NCBI GenBank assembly: GCA_009785335.1
Contig: WQWM01000004.1
Span: forward strand, 49,110-113,109
Direction: 5' to 3'
Length of the DNA stretch: 64,000 nt
Source of the DNA: Oscillospiraceae bacterium
GTDB taxonomy: Bacteria > Bacillota > Clostridia > Oscillospirales > Acutalibacteraceae
The position numbers were made by a program, and so were the translations under genes. The notes beneath the pieces are model-generated. The model had not been told where the DNA came from. It was given only the letters and a program-made list of their open reading frames with translations, and made no database searches. Below, one piece after another: positions 1 to 9,204 of this stretch (position 1 is its first letter; each line of letters opens with the position of its first letter).

Positions 1-515
1 TCGCGGAAAGCACAGGCCTTGAGATTAACGACGAGCAAGACCTGCTGCGGCAACTCACTGAGCTTTCGCGCACCAAGGCCAGCTATGACCGCATCAAACA
101 TGCCCTTGATGAAGTGGAAGCCACGGGCTATGGCATTGTGATGCCCACCTTGGAAGAACTGACTCTTGAGGAACCAGAACTGATGCGCCAAGGTGGACGC
201 TATGGCGTGCGGCTGCGGGCAAGCGCACCCAGTCTGCATATTATGAAAGCCAACATCAACACCGAAGTTGCGCCCATTGTGGGCAGCGAAAGCCAAAGCG
301 AAGACCTAGTGATGTACTTGCTGAACGAATTTGAGGAAAACCCCGCGCAAATTTGGGAGAGCAACATCTTTGGCAAAACGCTGCACGATTTGGTCAACGA
401 GGGCTTGCACAACAAGCTATATAAAATGCCCACCGAAGCGCGCGGCAAATTCCAAGAGACCATCGAAAAAGTCATCAACGAAGGCTGTTCGGGGCTGATA
501 TGCATTATTTTATAA
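1..515 (+). CDS. spoIVA: Stage IV sporulation protein A, C-terminal part
   Basis: This is the C-terminal part (about 170 residues) of SpoIVA, the ATPase that polymerises around the forespore as the base layer of the spore coat. The frame is open from base 3, so the start lies to the left of the window. The conserved tail ends in GCSGLICIIL, as in known SpoIVA proteins, followed by TAA. A strong hairpin follows at once. The identification rests on the family-specific C-terminal sequence and marks the organism as a spore former. Confidence 0.95.
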   Translation, partial: AESTGLEINDEQDLLRQLTELSRTKASYDRIKHALDEVEATGYGIVMPTLEELTLEEPELMRQGGRYGVRLRASAPSLHIMKANINTEVAPIVGSESQSEDLVMYLLNEFEENPAQIWESNIFGKTLHDLVNEGLHNKLYKMPTEARGKFQETIEKVINEGCSGLICIIL

Positions 516-611
516 TGCTTAATGCTAAATGCTTAATTCTTAATTGAAGAAAATCACACCCATAGTGCAATACTAAGGGTGTGATTCAGTTTCATTCAGC
601 ATTAAGCATTA
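513..611. repeat. 14-bp inverted repeat around the spoIVA terminator
   Basis: TAATGCTTAATGCT at 513-526 is exactly repeated in inverse at 598-611 and encloses the terminator hairpin. Similar TAATGCTTAATG text occurs at 46651-46664, so this may be a small mobile repeat that landed at gene ends. Confidence 0.6.
552..586. terminator. Bidirectional terminator between spoIVA and a solute-binding protein
   Basis: A perfect 10-bp stem (AATCACACCC / GGGTGTGATT) with a 15-nt loop lies between two converging genes. The T-tract is short on both sides, so termination strength is uncertain. Confidence 0.7.
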
Positions 612-625
612 CGAATTACGCATTG

Positions 626-2044
626 CTAATATTCCATCCGCGCTCTATGACGCTCCCAGCCTTCGCGCAAATCTTCCATGAACTCGCTCCAGCTGTGCTC
701 GCCGCGAATGTGATAGCGCAAGCCTGTGCCCACCACCTGGTCGCGGAACTCATCGCCGGGCGCAAGCATGCTCCAAGTTACGGTGTTGGTCACTTGGTCG
801 TTTTGCAGCCAATGCACGGCATCTGCCGCAAGGGTGTTTTGCATTTGGGTGCTGTTGATGACGGTGCTGTAAGGCGCAATGATGCCCAAACGGTTGGTAA
901 GAAAATCAATGCCGCGTTCGTGTGTCACCAGCCAGGTGAGGAATTGCTCAGCAGCGTCGATATGCTCTTGGTCTGCACGACCGTTGATGGCGGCGAACTT
1001 CACCGTTTCAAAGGCCAAGCCTTGGCGGGGTGCGCTTTCCATGTGCATAAAGGCAGGCATGAAGGCAACGTCGCTGACGTTTACCGTTTGGCCGGTTACG
1101 CCGCTGAGATAGCCCGCAAAACCGCTGCCGCCCAAAATCATCGCCGCACGGCCAGTGCCAAACTCTGCAGCTGCATCGGCATAGCTGCGGCCTTCAAGTC
1201 CTTCGCGCACGGTCATGTGTTCATGGTGCAGACGGTGAAAATCGCGCAGGCCTTCATGGTAGCGCAAATGCAGTTCGTCAATGGCTTCGCCGGTAACATC
1301 AACATTGCGGCTGTTGATTTCCTGCCCATGCGGGATCGCCATCAGGCGCGTGCCCCACATGTGGGACTCCCCTTCTCGCAGGGCTGGTGCGGCAAACACG
1401 GCATCAATGTCCAGTGCTTCGCGGTGTGCATGCATGTCGCGCACGAGGGCTTCCAGTTCAGCGTGGGTGGTGATATCCGCCACGCTATTGAACTCGGTGC
1501 TGCGATCGTCCAGCGCAAAATATTTGGTCATGATTGTTTCGTTGTAGATGATGCCAAAGGCCTCCACACCCAAGGGGATAGCGACAACGTTGTGGTGGCT
1601 GTTTTCGTCGTCTTCCACGTGCGCACGCAGTGCCAGATTACGGTCAAGCAGGTGCCCATAGGCCGCAGTTTCGCTGAGATTGTGGGCGTGTTCGTGCCAG
1701 GCGCGATACTCACGCGGGTTGTGGAAGAAAAACAGTGCGGGTGCGTGTTCTTCACGCTCCAGTGCATCTCTGAGCTCCTCCAGTGCAACTCTGCCTGCTG
1801 CCGGGCGGTGCACGTTTAGTGTCACGCCTGTTGCATTGCGATACTCCACTGCTAGGGCATCCCACATGGTGGCGTGGGCGGCGTGCGGCTGAAAGATGTT
1901 GAGCACTAAGCCGGTGTCCTGCGCAGGCGGGGGCTCATTGGGTTCGTTGGGCTCATGCCGACAGGCGACGAAAAAGCCACCGATTATCGCAGCGCAAAGA
2001 CCCAGCGCCAGCAGAGGTTTGCGAAGGTTTCTGTTCGATTTCAT
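626..2044 (-). CDS. ABC transporter solute-binding lipoprotein (family 1)
   Basis: This 472-residue protein has a lipoprotein signal peptide (hydrophobic residues 10-26, lipobox ending FVAC at about residue 27), so it should be anchored outside the membrane. The rest has the layout of family 1 extracellular sugar-binding proteins, with a late segment AAEQFLTWLVTHE typical of MalE/UgpB-like proteins. No permease or ATPase genes sit next to it, so its transporter partner and ligand are unknown. The linker after the lipid cysteine is rich in Pro, Glu and Asn. Confidence 0.8.
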   Translation of the reverse strand: MKSNRNLRKPLLALGLCAAIIGGFFVACRHEPNEPNEPPPAQDTGLVLNIFQPHAAHATMWDALAVEYRNATGVTLNVHRPAAGRVALEELRDALEREEHAPALFFFHNPREYRAWHEHAHNLSETAAYGHLLDRNLALRAHVEDDENSHHNVVAIPLGVEAFGIIYNETIMTKYFALDDRSTEFNSVADITTHAELEALVRDMHAHREALDIDAVFAAPALREGESHMWGTRLMAIPHGQEINSRNVDVTGEAIDELHLRYHEGLRDFHRLHHEHMTVREGLEGRSYADAAAEFGTGRAAMILGGSGFAGYLSGVTGQTVNVSDVAFMPAFMHMESAPRQGLAFETVKFAAINGRADQEHIDAAEQFLTWLVTHERGIDFLTNRLGIIAPYSTVINSTQMQNTLAADAVHWLQNDQVTNTVTWSMLAPGDEFRDQVVGTGLRYHIRGEHSWSEFMEDLREGWERHRARMEY

Positions 2045-2116
2045 GCAAAAAATTCCTTTCTCTGTGCCGTTTCACTAACCAGTATGCCCCACAGTTGAAA
2101 GGGTTATGCAAGTGCA

Positions 2117-2147
2117 TGAAAAAATGGACACAAATTCTGCGTCCATT
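2117..2147 (-). terminator. Terminator of the PIN operon
   Basis: On the minus strand AATGGAC and GTCCATT pair around an 11-nt loop and are followed by a T6 run. It lies just after the small gene ending at 2163. Confidence 0.7.
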
Positions 2148-2162
2148 GGTTATGGCATTAAT

Positions 2163-2360
2163 TTAAGCAACATTGCGCCGCTGGGTGGGTTGCACGCGCA
2201 CTTTAGGTGCTGCGACAATTTCTATATCATGTTGTTCGTGTGCAGACGCAGATAACTTGCGCAAATAAGCCATTCGTTCTTGCGCTGTCATATTTTTTGT
2301 TGCTTCATAAAGATGAATACGAATTGTATCAAGCTCTTGTTCAAATGGAATCAACATCAA
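2163..2360 (-). CDS. Small protein partner of the PIN-domain gene
   Basis: This 65-residue protein starts 20 bp inside the end of the PIN gene, so the two are probably translationally coupled. It is charged and probably helical, with no membrane segment. I do not recognise the family. Its position suggests an antitoxin or accessory factor, with the unusual order of toxin first. Confidence 0.6.
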   Translation of the reverse strand: MMLIPFEQELDTIRIHLYEATKNMTAQERMAYLRKLSASAHEQHDIEIVAAPKVRVQPTQRRNVA

Positions 2361-2811
2361 CCAACGCCTCCTTTGCCGTGCAAATCACTACGCCACCGTA
2401 TCCCTGCTCATGGTTCACGCGTGAAGTAAGCAGCTTTGTTTTTGCACGGTTAATGTGCGAAAAATTGTAAGAAATCACATAATCTAAGCCATGCACGCTT
2501 GCACAAGCAATATGTGTGCTATCAAATCGAAAACGTTCGGGAATAATGCCCTGTTCTACGTAAATATCCGCTATTCGGTCAGTTTCATCTTCAAATCCCA
2601 ACACACTAACACCATACTCTTTAATTAGTGAAAGCATTTTACTGCGTTTGGGTTCTGTTGCAGCTTGCAATTCAACCGTAACATATTCTGAAGTGTACGC
2701 TTGAAATTTTCCTTGCCGGATTTGTTCAAATAATTGCACCGTATCATGATGTCCTTCTCGGTCAACATCAAAAAAATAATTAAAGACCGTGGTTTCCAAA
2801 TAAAGTTTCAT
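2341..2811 (-). CDS. PIN-domain ribonuclease, probable toxin
   Basis: This 156-residue PIN-fold protein begins MKLYLETTVFNYFF. The first acidic residue of the usual MxxYLDT motif is Glu here. The conserved DSTHIACASVHGLDYVIS segment lies near residues 97-115. PIN proteins of this size are usually VapC-like RNases paired with an antitoxin. It has its own promoter, which lies within the last codons of the ABC gene upstream, and shares an operon with the small gene at 2163-2360. Confidence 0.8.
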   Translation of the reverse strand: MKLYLETTVFNYFFDVDREGHHDTVQLFEQIRQGKFQAYTSEYVTVELQAATEPKRSKMLSLIKEYGVSVLGFEDETDRIADIYVEQGIIPERFRFDSTHIACASVHGLDYVISYNFSHINRAKTKLLTSRVNHEQGYGGVVICTAKEALVDVDSI

Positions 2812-2825
2812 TATATCCCTTTTCT

Positions 2826-2854
2826 ATTATAGCCCATTATGATCGAAAAGTCAA
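2826..2854 (-). promoter_or_regulatory. Sigma-A promoter of the PIN operon
   Basis: TTGACT (2854-2849) and TATAAT (2831-2826) are separated by 17 bp, and the PIN start codon follows at 2811 after an AAGGG Shine-Dalgarno sequence. Confidence 0.75.
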
Positions 2855-5043
2855 CGTTCATTTTCCTTATCTTCCTCGCTAGCACCCTTCTCATCCGTCT
2901 CTTTGCTCATTTGCCGCTGGGTGGTGACGAGGTTATAGTATATCCCGCGCTTTTGCATCAGCTCGCGGTGCGAGCCAAGCTCAGCGATTTCACCGCCGTC
3001 AATCACCGCAAGGCGATTCGCATGACGCAACGTACTCAACCGATGCGCAATGGCGATGGTCACGCGGCCCTTGACTAGGCGTTCGAGTGCTTGTTGCACC
3101 TTGCCCTCGGTTTCAGGGTCAAGTGCGCTGGTGGCTTCGTCTAAAATGAGGATTTTGGGGTTGCGCAACACAGCGCGCGCAATGGCCACGCGCTGCCGCT
3201 CACCGCCGCTGAGGGTGTGGCCATCCTCACCCACTAGGGTGTTGTAGCCATCGGGCAGCTTAATGATAAACTCATGCGCATTGGCGGTTTTCGCCGCGCG
3301 AATCACCCCTTCTGGCGTGGCATCGGTGGAGCCATAGGCGATGTTTTCATATACCGTGCCTGCAAACAGATAGGTCTCCTGAAACACCACGCCGATGTGT
3401 TTGTGCAACCATGCGGAGTCAAAATCGCGCAGGTCCTGTCCCTTCAAGGTAATGCGCCCGCTGTCAGGGTCATACATGCGCATGGCAAGGTTAATCAGCG
3501 TGCTTTTGCCCGCGCCGCTTGGCCCCACCAGACCCAGCATTTCGCCGGGTTGCACAGTGAGATTGATGTTCTTGAGCACGGGTTCATACGGCACATAACC
3601 AAAGCGCAGGTTTTCGAATACGAGTGGGCCCTCCACCGGCGCGTTGATGGGTTCTTCGGCCACGACCATGGTATGTTCTTCATCAAGAATCTCATAGATT
3701 TTTAGCAGGCTGTTGGTCGCCTCGGCCAGTCGCCTAGGGAAGAACGACATCCAGCGCAGCGGCTCAAACAAAAAGGCCATCAACAGCGTGAACATCACCA
3801 GTTCGTCAATTTCCATATTGCCTTGCAGCACCTGCCACCCGCCCACGAACATGACCACCAGCTCGCCGGTCATCATGGCCAAACGTGTGGTGGGGTTAAG
3901 CAACGCCCAGAATACTTCCACGGCGGTGGCAGCTTTTTTTAGCCGCCAACTGGTGCGTTTGAACTTCTCTATCTCGCGTTCTTCGGTGCCGAACGTTTTC
4001 ACCACGCGAATGCCTTTGATGATATCATGCAGCAAGCTGCGCTCGCGCGAGCCGCAACGCCACATTTTCTCAATCTTCAGCCGCAGCCGCACCCAAAATT
4101 TTCGGTGCAGCACCAGCGTCACGGGTATCGCAATCACGGTCATCGCTGCCAACGCAGGGTTAAGCACAAACAAAATGATGCTGACAATCACAATCATCAT
4201 CATTTTCTCGAGGGTCGCTCGTCCCATGCCGTCCACAAAGCCGCGCACGGTTTCGGTGTCGTGCGTCACACGTTTCATCAAGTCGCCTGCGGTGCGCTTG
4301 CTCATGCTGGTGAGCGACAACTGCTGCACTTTGTCGTAGGTTTTGCGGCGCAGGAAATCGCTGTGGCGCACGCTGGTGCGGTTGATGGCGAGGAGGCTTG
4401 CACTGTGAAAAAACATGCTGGACAGATAAAATATAGCCATCGCTAAACCGGCAAGCCAAACCGCACTGCCCGTTGCCCAGCCAAACGTCGCTTCAGCAGC
4501 ATAATCTGGGTTGAGCACCGTGCGAATGAGCCAGCCGATAATCAGCGGCACAGACGCACGCGCCAAGTTAAACAGCAGCATGAACACATTCGCCTTCACC
4601 ATGGCGGGTTTCAGCCGTGGAAAATCACGAATTGCGCGCAACCACACGCTTTTCACATCCGCGCAAAACAGGCAAATGCTCAGCCCGGGTATTAAATGAC
4701 GGCCGCATTTTTCACAGCGTTGCAGCACCTTGTAGTCAATGTCCACGCGCTTGCCGCTTTGCAGATAGTGATTAACCACCTTGCAAAACTCACCGATTTC
4801 ACTCACGTGGCTCATGCTAAAACGACACACGGCGATGTTATGTTCGTTGCCTTGGTCGGGCAGCTTTAACTCTAGACGGCCGCAACCCACATCGCCGAAC
4901 TGCGTCAGCTCCGCCACACCATCTAGCGAACGCCGAAAGACCTCCACGCCGTCAATGTCGGCATAGATCACATTGCTTTCCCACGTCAGCACGCCGCGGC
5001 ACAGCTTGCCCGCAGCGTCTAGGTCAAAGGGTACAGTCGTCAT
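2851..5043 (-). CDS. ABC exporter half-transporter with N-terminal zinc ribbon
   Basis: 730 residues. Residues 1-105 form a beta-rich N-terminal domain. Residues 110-127 hold a zinc ribbon (C110, C113, C124, C127). The six-helix exporter membrane domain covers about 150-440. The nucleotide-binding domain follows, with Walker A GPSGAGKST (507-515), signature LSGGE (611-615), Walker B ILILDEA (631-637) and H-loop His667. It is third in an operon with the DUF1854 gene and a second exporter of the same build, so the two probably form a heterodimer. The substrate is unknown. A charged tail follows the ATPase domain. Confidence 0.9.
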   Translation of the reverse strand: MTTVPFDLDAAGKLCRGVLTWESNVIYADIDGVEVFRRSLDGVAELTQFGDVGCGRLELKLPDQGNEHNIAVCRFSMSHVSEIGEFCKVVNHYLQSGKRVDIDYKVLQRCEKCGRHLIPGLSICLFCADVKSVWLRAIRDFPRLKPAMVKANVFMLLFNLARASVPLIIGWLIRTVLNPDYAAEATFGWATGSAVWLAGLAMAIFYLSSMFFHSASLLAINRTSVRHSDFLRRKTYDKVQQLSLTSMSKRTAGDLMKRVTHDTETVRGFVDGMGRATLEKMMMIVIVSIILFVLNPALAAMTVIAIPVTLVLHRKFWVRLRLKIEKMWRCGSRERSLLHDIIKGIRVVKTFGTEEREIEKFKRTSWRLKKAATAVEVFWALLNPTTRLAMMTGELVVMFVGGWQVLQGNMEIDELVMFTLLMAFLFEPLRWMSFFPRRLAEATNSLLKIYEILDEEHTMVVAEEPINAPVEGPLVFENLRFGYVPYEPVLKNINLTVQPGEMLGLVGPSGAGKSTLINLAMRMYDPDSGRITLKGQDLRDFDSAWLHKHIGVVFQETYLFAGTVYENIAYGSTDATPEGVIRAAKTANAHEFIIKLPDGYNTLVGEDGHTLSGGERQRVAIARAVLRNPKILILDEATSALDPETEGKVQQALERLVKGRVTIAIAHRLSTLRHANRLAVIDGGEIAELGSHRELMQKRGIYYNLVTTQRQMSKETDEKGASEEDKENER

Positions 5044-5052
5044 ATTAAATCC

Positions 5053-5553
5053 TCAATATAAGTAGGGCTCAAGCAGCCGCAGGGCTTTCTTTTTCACCAC
5101 GGTGAGATCTTCAATCAAATAGCGGTTACCGTCCACATCCGTGACCACAATGGTGCTGCTGCCGGGCAGTTGCCGCAGATTTTTGGTGATGTCTTTGACC
5201 GCAGCATTCTTTTTGTGCTCGCCGATGGACAGGTCGAAGTAATAGCTGCCCATTTTCTCTTTGATGCTATCCACTGCCGTGATCACCGGCGTGTAGTAGC
5301 GCAAATCCAGCTCGGCAGCCACCAGTGCAGCCTGTTCTTCCTCCAGCTGGGCAATATCCTCTAGCACAGCCACTTCGTTGTCATCCATGTCTGCCACGCA
5401 GATGAAACGCGTTGGGTCGGTCAGCGGCAGGGCACGGCGCAGCTGCACACGTGCGTAAGTTTCGCCACCCAGCTCAAGCGACAAAAAATCTTGCGCGTTG
5501 CGGAAAAATCGCACATCGCCAGGTGGTGTGAATGCTAAGTTTAATGTGTCCAT
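5053..5553 (-). CDS. DUF1854 family protein
   Basis: This 166-residue protein matches the DUF1854 family in length and in its acidic, beta-rich sequence. I chose the start at 5553 because AGGGAG lies just before it; an in-frame ATG 21 codons upstream has no such site. The gene lies between two exporter genes, 9 bp before the second. DUF1854 genes next to ABC exporters are a known arrangement, in some bacteria linked with cyanophycin metabolism. No cyanophycin genes are visible here. Confidence 0.8.
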   Translation of the reverse strand: MDTLNLAFTPPGDVRFFRNAQDFLSLELGGETYARVQLRRALPLTDPTRFICVADMDDNEVAVLEDIAQLEEEQAALVAAELDLRYYTPVITAVDSIKEKMGSYYFDLSIGEHKKNAAVKDITKNLRQLPGSSTIVVTDVDGNRYLIEDLTVVKKKALRLLEPYLY

Positions 5554-5592
5554 AATATCTCCCTGTATAATCTTCATGCACCTGTCATAGAC

Positions 5593-5624
5593 CACAGCGA
5601 AGCGACCGAGCCGCACCGCAGGTG
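5593..5624. repeat. Family E palindromic repeat, copy 1
   Basis: This copy carries CACAGCGAAGCGACCGAGC followed by a CACCGCAGGTG palindrome, directly after the stop of the first exporter. Other copies are at 21933, 31063, 38626 and 35851. Confidence 0.6.
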
Positions 5625-7949
5625 CTATCCTATATGCATGGCAGCCAGTGCCTTGCTCTGCACTTGATATAACTCGTAAAATGCACCGCGCTTCTTCAGC
5701 AGCTCACGGAATGTGCCGAACTCTTTGAGCTCGCCATCTTCAATCACCGCAAGCATGTCGGCATCACGCAGGGTGCTTAAACGGTGCGCAATGGCGATGG
5801 TGGTTCGGCCTTCTTTCAGCTGCTGCAAGCTTTGCTGAATGCTGCGCTCGGTGGCGGTATCCATGGCTGCGGTGGCTTCGTCGAGGATGAGAATCTTTGG
5901 GTTTTGCATAATCGCCCGGGCGATGCTCACACGCTGGCGTTCACCGCCGCTGAGCGCCTGCCCGCTGGCGCCCACATAAGTTTCGTAGCCATCCGGCAGT
6001 TTCATGATGAAATCATGCGCGGCGCTTGCCTTGGCTGCGGCAATCACCTCTTGCATGCCTGCCTGCGGCCTAGCATAGCGAATGTTATCCGCAATGGTGC
6101 CCGAAAACAGATAGATATCCTGACTCACCAGGCCAATATTGCGGCGCAGCACGTCAAGGGGCAAGTCTTTCACGTCCACGCCATCGATGAGTATCGCGCC
6201 GGCCTTGGCGTCATATAAACGCGAAATCAGGTTGGCGATGGTGCTTTTGCCCGCGCCGGTTTTACCCACAATACCCAGCATCTGCCCGGCGCCCACGCTT
6301 AAATTCACGCGCTTGATAATGGGCCGTGCGGGTTCGTACTCAAACTCCAGTTCGCGCAGTTCAATGTCGCCGCGCAATTCGTTCACCTGCGCGGGATGCT
6401 CGGGCGGCAAAATTTCATCGTCGCTATCGATAATCTCAAACACGCGGCTGGCAGCATCGGCGCAGCGTGCCCACCAGTTGCTCACCCATGAAAAATACTC
6501 AAGGGGCCCCTGTATCATCATCAGCCAGGCCACAAAAGCCATCAGCTCGCCCAGCCCCATCGTGCCATTTTGCACGTTTCGACCGCCCATCACTAGCACG
6601 GCAACAATGAGCAAAAACACCGCACTCATCGCAAAAGGAAACACCGTGGCTTCTTTGCTGGTGAGCTCTTTTTCGGCCTCGCGCAGCGACTCACTCATTT
6701 CGCTGAAACGACCGAGTTCTTCCTCCTCGCGCGCAAAGGCTTTAATCACCCGCTGGCCGTTGATGTTGTCGCTCACTAGAGAGTTCAAGCGTGCATTCGA
6801 GGCCCAAATGCGGTGATATAACCGACGAAACAGCCGTGTGGCAATGGGCACCACAATGCCCATCACGGGTATCACGCCCAGCACCAGCAGCGTCATCTGC
6901 CAGCTAACGCGGAACATCAGCACCAGCAAGGTGGCAAACATAAACACATTGCGAATGGCAAAGGGCACACCGTCGATAAAAAACCAATGGATGCTCATGC
7001 TATCTCGCGTCATGCGTTCCATTAGGCTGCCGGTTTGCTTGCCAGAGTAAAAACCCACGCTCAACCGCTGCATGGCCTCGAAGATTTTCAGTTTCAGTTT
7101 ATACATCACGCCCGGGAACAGATAGGCATTCACCAAATCTGTGCCAACGGTAAAAACCATGTCCAGCACGCGCATGAGCACAACAATGAGGACCAGTCGT
7201 GTTAAACTTGCAAAAAACTCGGCCGCAGCGGGCAGATAATCTCTACCTGCTTGTGTGGCGGGAATGAGCACATCGTCAAACAAGCGTTGCGTGCTAAACA
7301 ATGGCAGCAACACCTGCAGCACCGCGCTGGCCGCAAGCATCACCAGCATGGCTGCAATGGCCAAGCCGTTATTGTTAAAGTAAGTGAGCAAACGGCGCGC
7401 AATGGTGCTGCGCTTGATGCACTGCGGGCATACGCGGCGTTTGTTGGGATACTTCGTGTTGCATTTGGGACAATACATCGACTCATCGTTTTCTTCTAAG
7501 TAGGGGGTCATGTCGCGATCTTCACGCATGGCGTTGAAACAATCCGCCAGCTTTTGCATGCTGCCCGCAAGCCCCAGCGAAAACCGCGTGAGCGCATAGT
7601 CATGTTCGCCCATTTGCGCAATGAGCCGCCCGGTGGTGACATATTGCTCCACCTTGAGCTTGGTGATATCCCGCACAGGGATTGTCTCTAGCTTGTCCAG
7701 CGAATACTCAAGCTCAAGATGTTTTTTTCGGCGTTTGCCGGGCACCGTTTTCTCCTGCCCAAACGCAAGATAAAGCCCCTGCTCGTCAAACGCGATCCAC
7801 GCGTTGCAGTAAAGGCCTTCGTTATTCATGTCGCCCTGCGCGCAGCAGATGAAGCCGTCGCATTGCAGCTGCTGTGCTTGCAGCAAGTTTATCACGCCCG
7901 GCGGAAATTTGCCGGGCAATGGCTTTCGCGGTTTGCGTTTTTTCGGCAT
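5625..7949 (-). CDS. ABC exporter half-transporter with N-terminal zinc ribbon
   Basis: 774 residues from the start at 7949, chosen because a GGGAG site precedes it. Residues 1-150 form a beta-rich domain and 160-177 a zinc ribbon (C160, C163, C174, C177). The exporter membrane domain follows, then an ATPase domain with Walker A GKTGAGKST, signature LSGGE and Walker B ILILDEATAAMD. It has the same domain order as the 730-residue protein, so the pair probably arose by duplication and works as a heterodimer. It is the first gene of the ABC / DUF1854 / ABC operon. Confidence 0.9.
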   Translation of the reverse strand: MPKKRKPRKPLPGKFPPGVINLLQAQQLQCDGFICCAQGDMNNEGLYCNAWIAFDEQGLYLAFGQEKTVPGKRRKKHLELEYSLDKLETIPVRDITKLKVEQYVTTGRLIAQMGEHDYALTRFSLGLAGSMQKLADCFNAMREDRDMTPYLEENDESMYCPKCNTKYPNKRRVCPQCIKRSTIARRLLTYFNNNGLAIAAMLVMLAASAVLQVLLPLFSTQRLFDDVLIPATQAGRDYLPAAAEFFASLTRLVLIVVLMRVLDMVFTVGTDLVNAYLFPGVMYKLKLKIFEAMQRLSVGFYSGKQTGSLMERMTRDSMSIHWFFIDGVPFAIRNVFMFATLLVLMFRVSWQMTLLVLGVIPVMGIVVPIATRLFRRLYHRIWASNARLNSLVSDNINGQRVIKAFAREEEELGRFSEMSESLREAEKELTSKEATVFPFAMSAVFLLIVAVLVMGGRNVQNGTMGLGELMAFVAWLMMIQGPLEYFSWVSNWWARCADAASRVFEIIDSDDEILPPEHPAQVNELRGDIELRELEFEYEPARPIIKRVNLSVGAGQMLGIVGKTGAGKSTIANLISRLYDAKAGAILIDGVDVKDLPLDVLRRNIGLVSQDIYLFSGTIADNIRYARPQAGMQEVIAAAKASAAHDFIMKLPDGYETYVGASGQALSGGERQRVSIARAIMQNPKILILDEATAAMDTATERSIQQSLQQLKEGRTTIAIAHRLSTLRDADMLAVIEDGELKEFGTFRELLKKRGAFYELYQVQSKALAAMHIG

Positions 7950-8019
7950 AATAATTTCTCCCACTTCTCTTTCTATATCATAACACAAAAAAATGCGCTC
8001 GTCAAGCGTAATTTTAGAC

Positions 8020-8049
8020 TTGACAAGCCACGTGATTTTATGGTATCTT
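8020..8049 (+). promoter_or_regulatory. Sigma-A promoter of the secreted protein gene
   Basis: TTGACA (8020-8025) and TATCTT (8044-8049) are 18 bp apart. A good AAAGGAG site lies before the start at 8097. Confidence 0.65.
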
Positions 8050-8096
8050 ATAGGTGGATCAATTTCACAAAACATCATCAAAAGGAGAACACACAC

Positions 8097-8783
8097 ATGA
8101 AACGTACACTGGCAATCTTGCTGGCTGTGGTGCTTGGCGTTGGCATTGGCGTGATCGCAACAAGTGCTGCATCTGCAACTAAGTTAGCATTCAACGTCGC
8201 ACGTCACGGGCAAGATTGGCCGTCATGTTGTTGCGAAGGCGCAGACATGTCACCGACTTTGTCTGCTGCAATACGCAACGTGACTGAACTTCAAGCTCAT
8301 CTCGCATCTTACGATAGCATAGATTTCAATATCGATCGCCATGACGATGCGTTTTTTCAAAACAGCTTTCTTTTGATCGCCAACTTTTGGGACACCCATA
8401 GCGGACATCCATATACGGTAGATGCAGTTTGGTCAAATGGTCACGTTGAAATAACTCGACATGAACTAAAACCAGATGATAATGTTTTGGGCGCTCTCGA
8501 ATATATATTTTTCCTGATCGAAGTATGCAATAGCTATGTTCCTTCACAGTTTTTCTTGGTTCTAGACGGAGACCATGTTGCAACATCTCCACCGCCAACA
8601 ATGCCGCCGTCCGTTTGCCCCGAAAACCCCAACGCAAGCACGTGCACCTGCAACGACACACCACCTATTGTTGAGCCGCCTATTGATTGGGTCAACGCAC
8701 TGGGAATTGTCGGCGTTGTGCTGCTTGCGGTTGCTAACGCTGTTGCCATTTTCTTTTTTGTGCGGACCATGTTTTTTACGTAA
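8097..8783 (+). CDS. Secreted or membrane-anchored protein of unknown function
   Basis: 228 residues. Residues 1-27 are a signal peptide ending ASA. A Cys-rich stretch CCCEGAD lies near residue 40, a Pro-rich Cys-containing linker near 165-195, and a C-terminal membrane helix at about 200-222. The start is set by AAAGGAG. It probably sits on the outer face of the membrane. I do not recognise the family. It is transcribed alone, between its own promoter and a strong terminator. Confidence 0.75.
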   Translation: MKRTLAILLAVVLGVGIGVIATSAASATKLAFNVARHGQDWPSCCCEGADMSPTLSAAIRNVTELQAHLASYDSIDFNIDRHDDAFFQNSFLLIANFWDTHSGHPYTVDAVWSNGHVEITRHELKPDDNVLGALEYIFFLIEVCNSYVPSQFFLVLDGDHVATSPPPTMPPSVCPENPNASTCTCNDTPPIVEPPIDWVNALGIVGVVLLAVANAVAIFFFVRTMFFT

Positions 8784-8801
8784 TTCATTTATTCAGATTT
8801 C

Positions 8802-8832
8802 GCGGTGGAGCCTTAGGCTCTGCCGCTTTTTT
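8802..8832 (+). terminator. Rho-independent terminator
   Basis: The stem GCGG-TGGAGCC / GGCTC-TGCCGC with a 4-nt loop is followed by six T. Confidence 0.85.
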
Positions 8833-8855
8833 GCAGCCAAGCGCAAAATTTATGC

Positions 8856-8884
8856 TTGACAAGCCCGTCTGGATGTGCTATAAT
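8856..8884 (+). promoter_or_regulatory. Promoter of tRNA-Val
   Basis: A perfect TTGACA-N17-TATAAT promoter ends 9 bp before the tRNA. Confidence 0.9.
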
Positions 8885-8893
8885 AGCTAGGTT

Positions 8894-8970
8894 GGACGCG
8901 TAGCTCAGTTGGTTAGAGTGCTCGCCTCACACGCGAGAGGTCCCCAGTTCGAGTCTGGGCGTGTCCACCA
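8894..8970 (+). tRNA. tRNA-Val(CAC)
   Basis: A 77-nt cloverleaf. The acceptor stem pairs GGACGCG with CGTGTCC (one G-U). The anticodon stem CTCGC/GCGAG encloses the loop CTCACAC, giving anticodon CAC. The T-arm has GTTCGAGTC, and the 3' CCA is encoded. It reads valine GTG codons. It stands alone with its own promoter. A weak hairpin at 8996-9021 may end the transcript. Confidence 0.95.
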
Positions 8971-9204
8971 GCGGCGAGTTGCCGCTTCGCTGTGTCCTAT
9001 GCCAGCCTGTGCTAGCATAGGGCATCTTTCGTTTGTTCAATAAGGGAGTTATATCCGTTCTGGTTGTTTTTTGTTTCCATAATTTGTATTTTCGCAGCCA
9101 TAATCATCCGCATAGGGCAGTTCATCGCAAATTAATGCTTGCGTTCTGCATAAACATGATGTATAATAAAAGCACATTGTGAATTTGGGGAGGAGCGTGG
9201 CACC

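Noticed and set aside
581..1819. A 412-codon frame on the plus strand opposite the solute-binding protein gene
   Set aside because: It has no ribosome site or recognisable family. The minus-strand frame has a lipobox and a known family pattern.
7719..8096. Upstream extension of the secreted protein at 8097 to a 354-codon frame
   Set aside because: The first part overlaps the ABC exporter gene on the other strand. AAAGGAG and a signal peptide mark the start at 8097.
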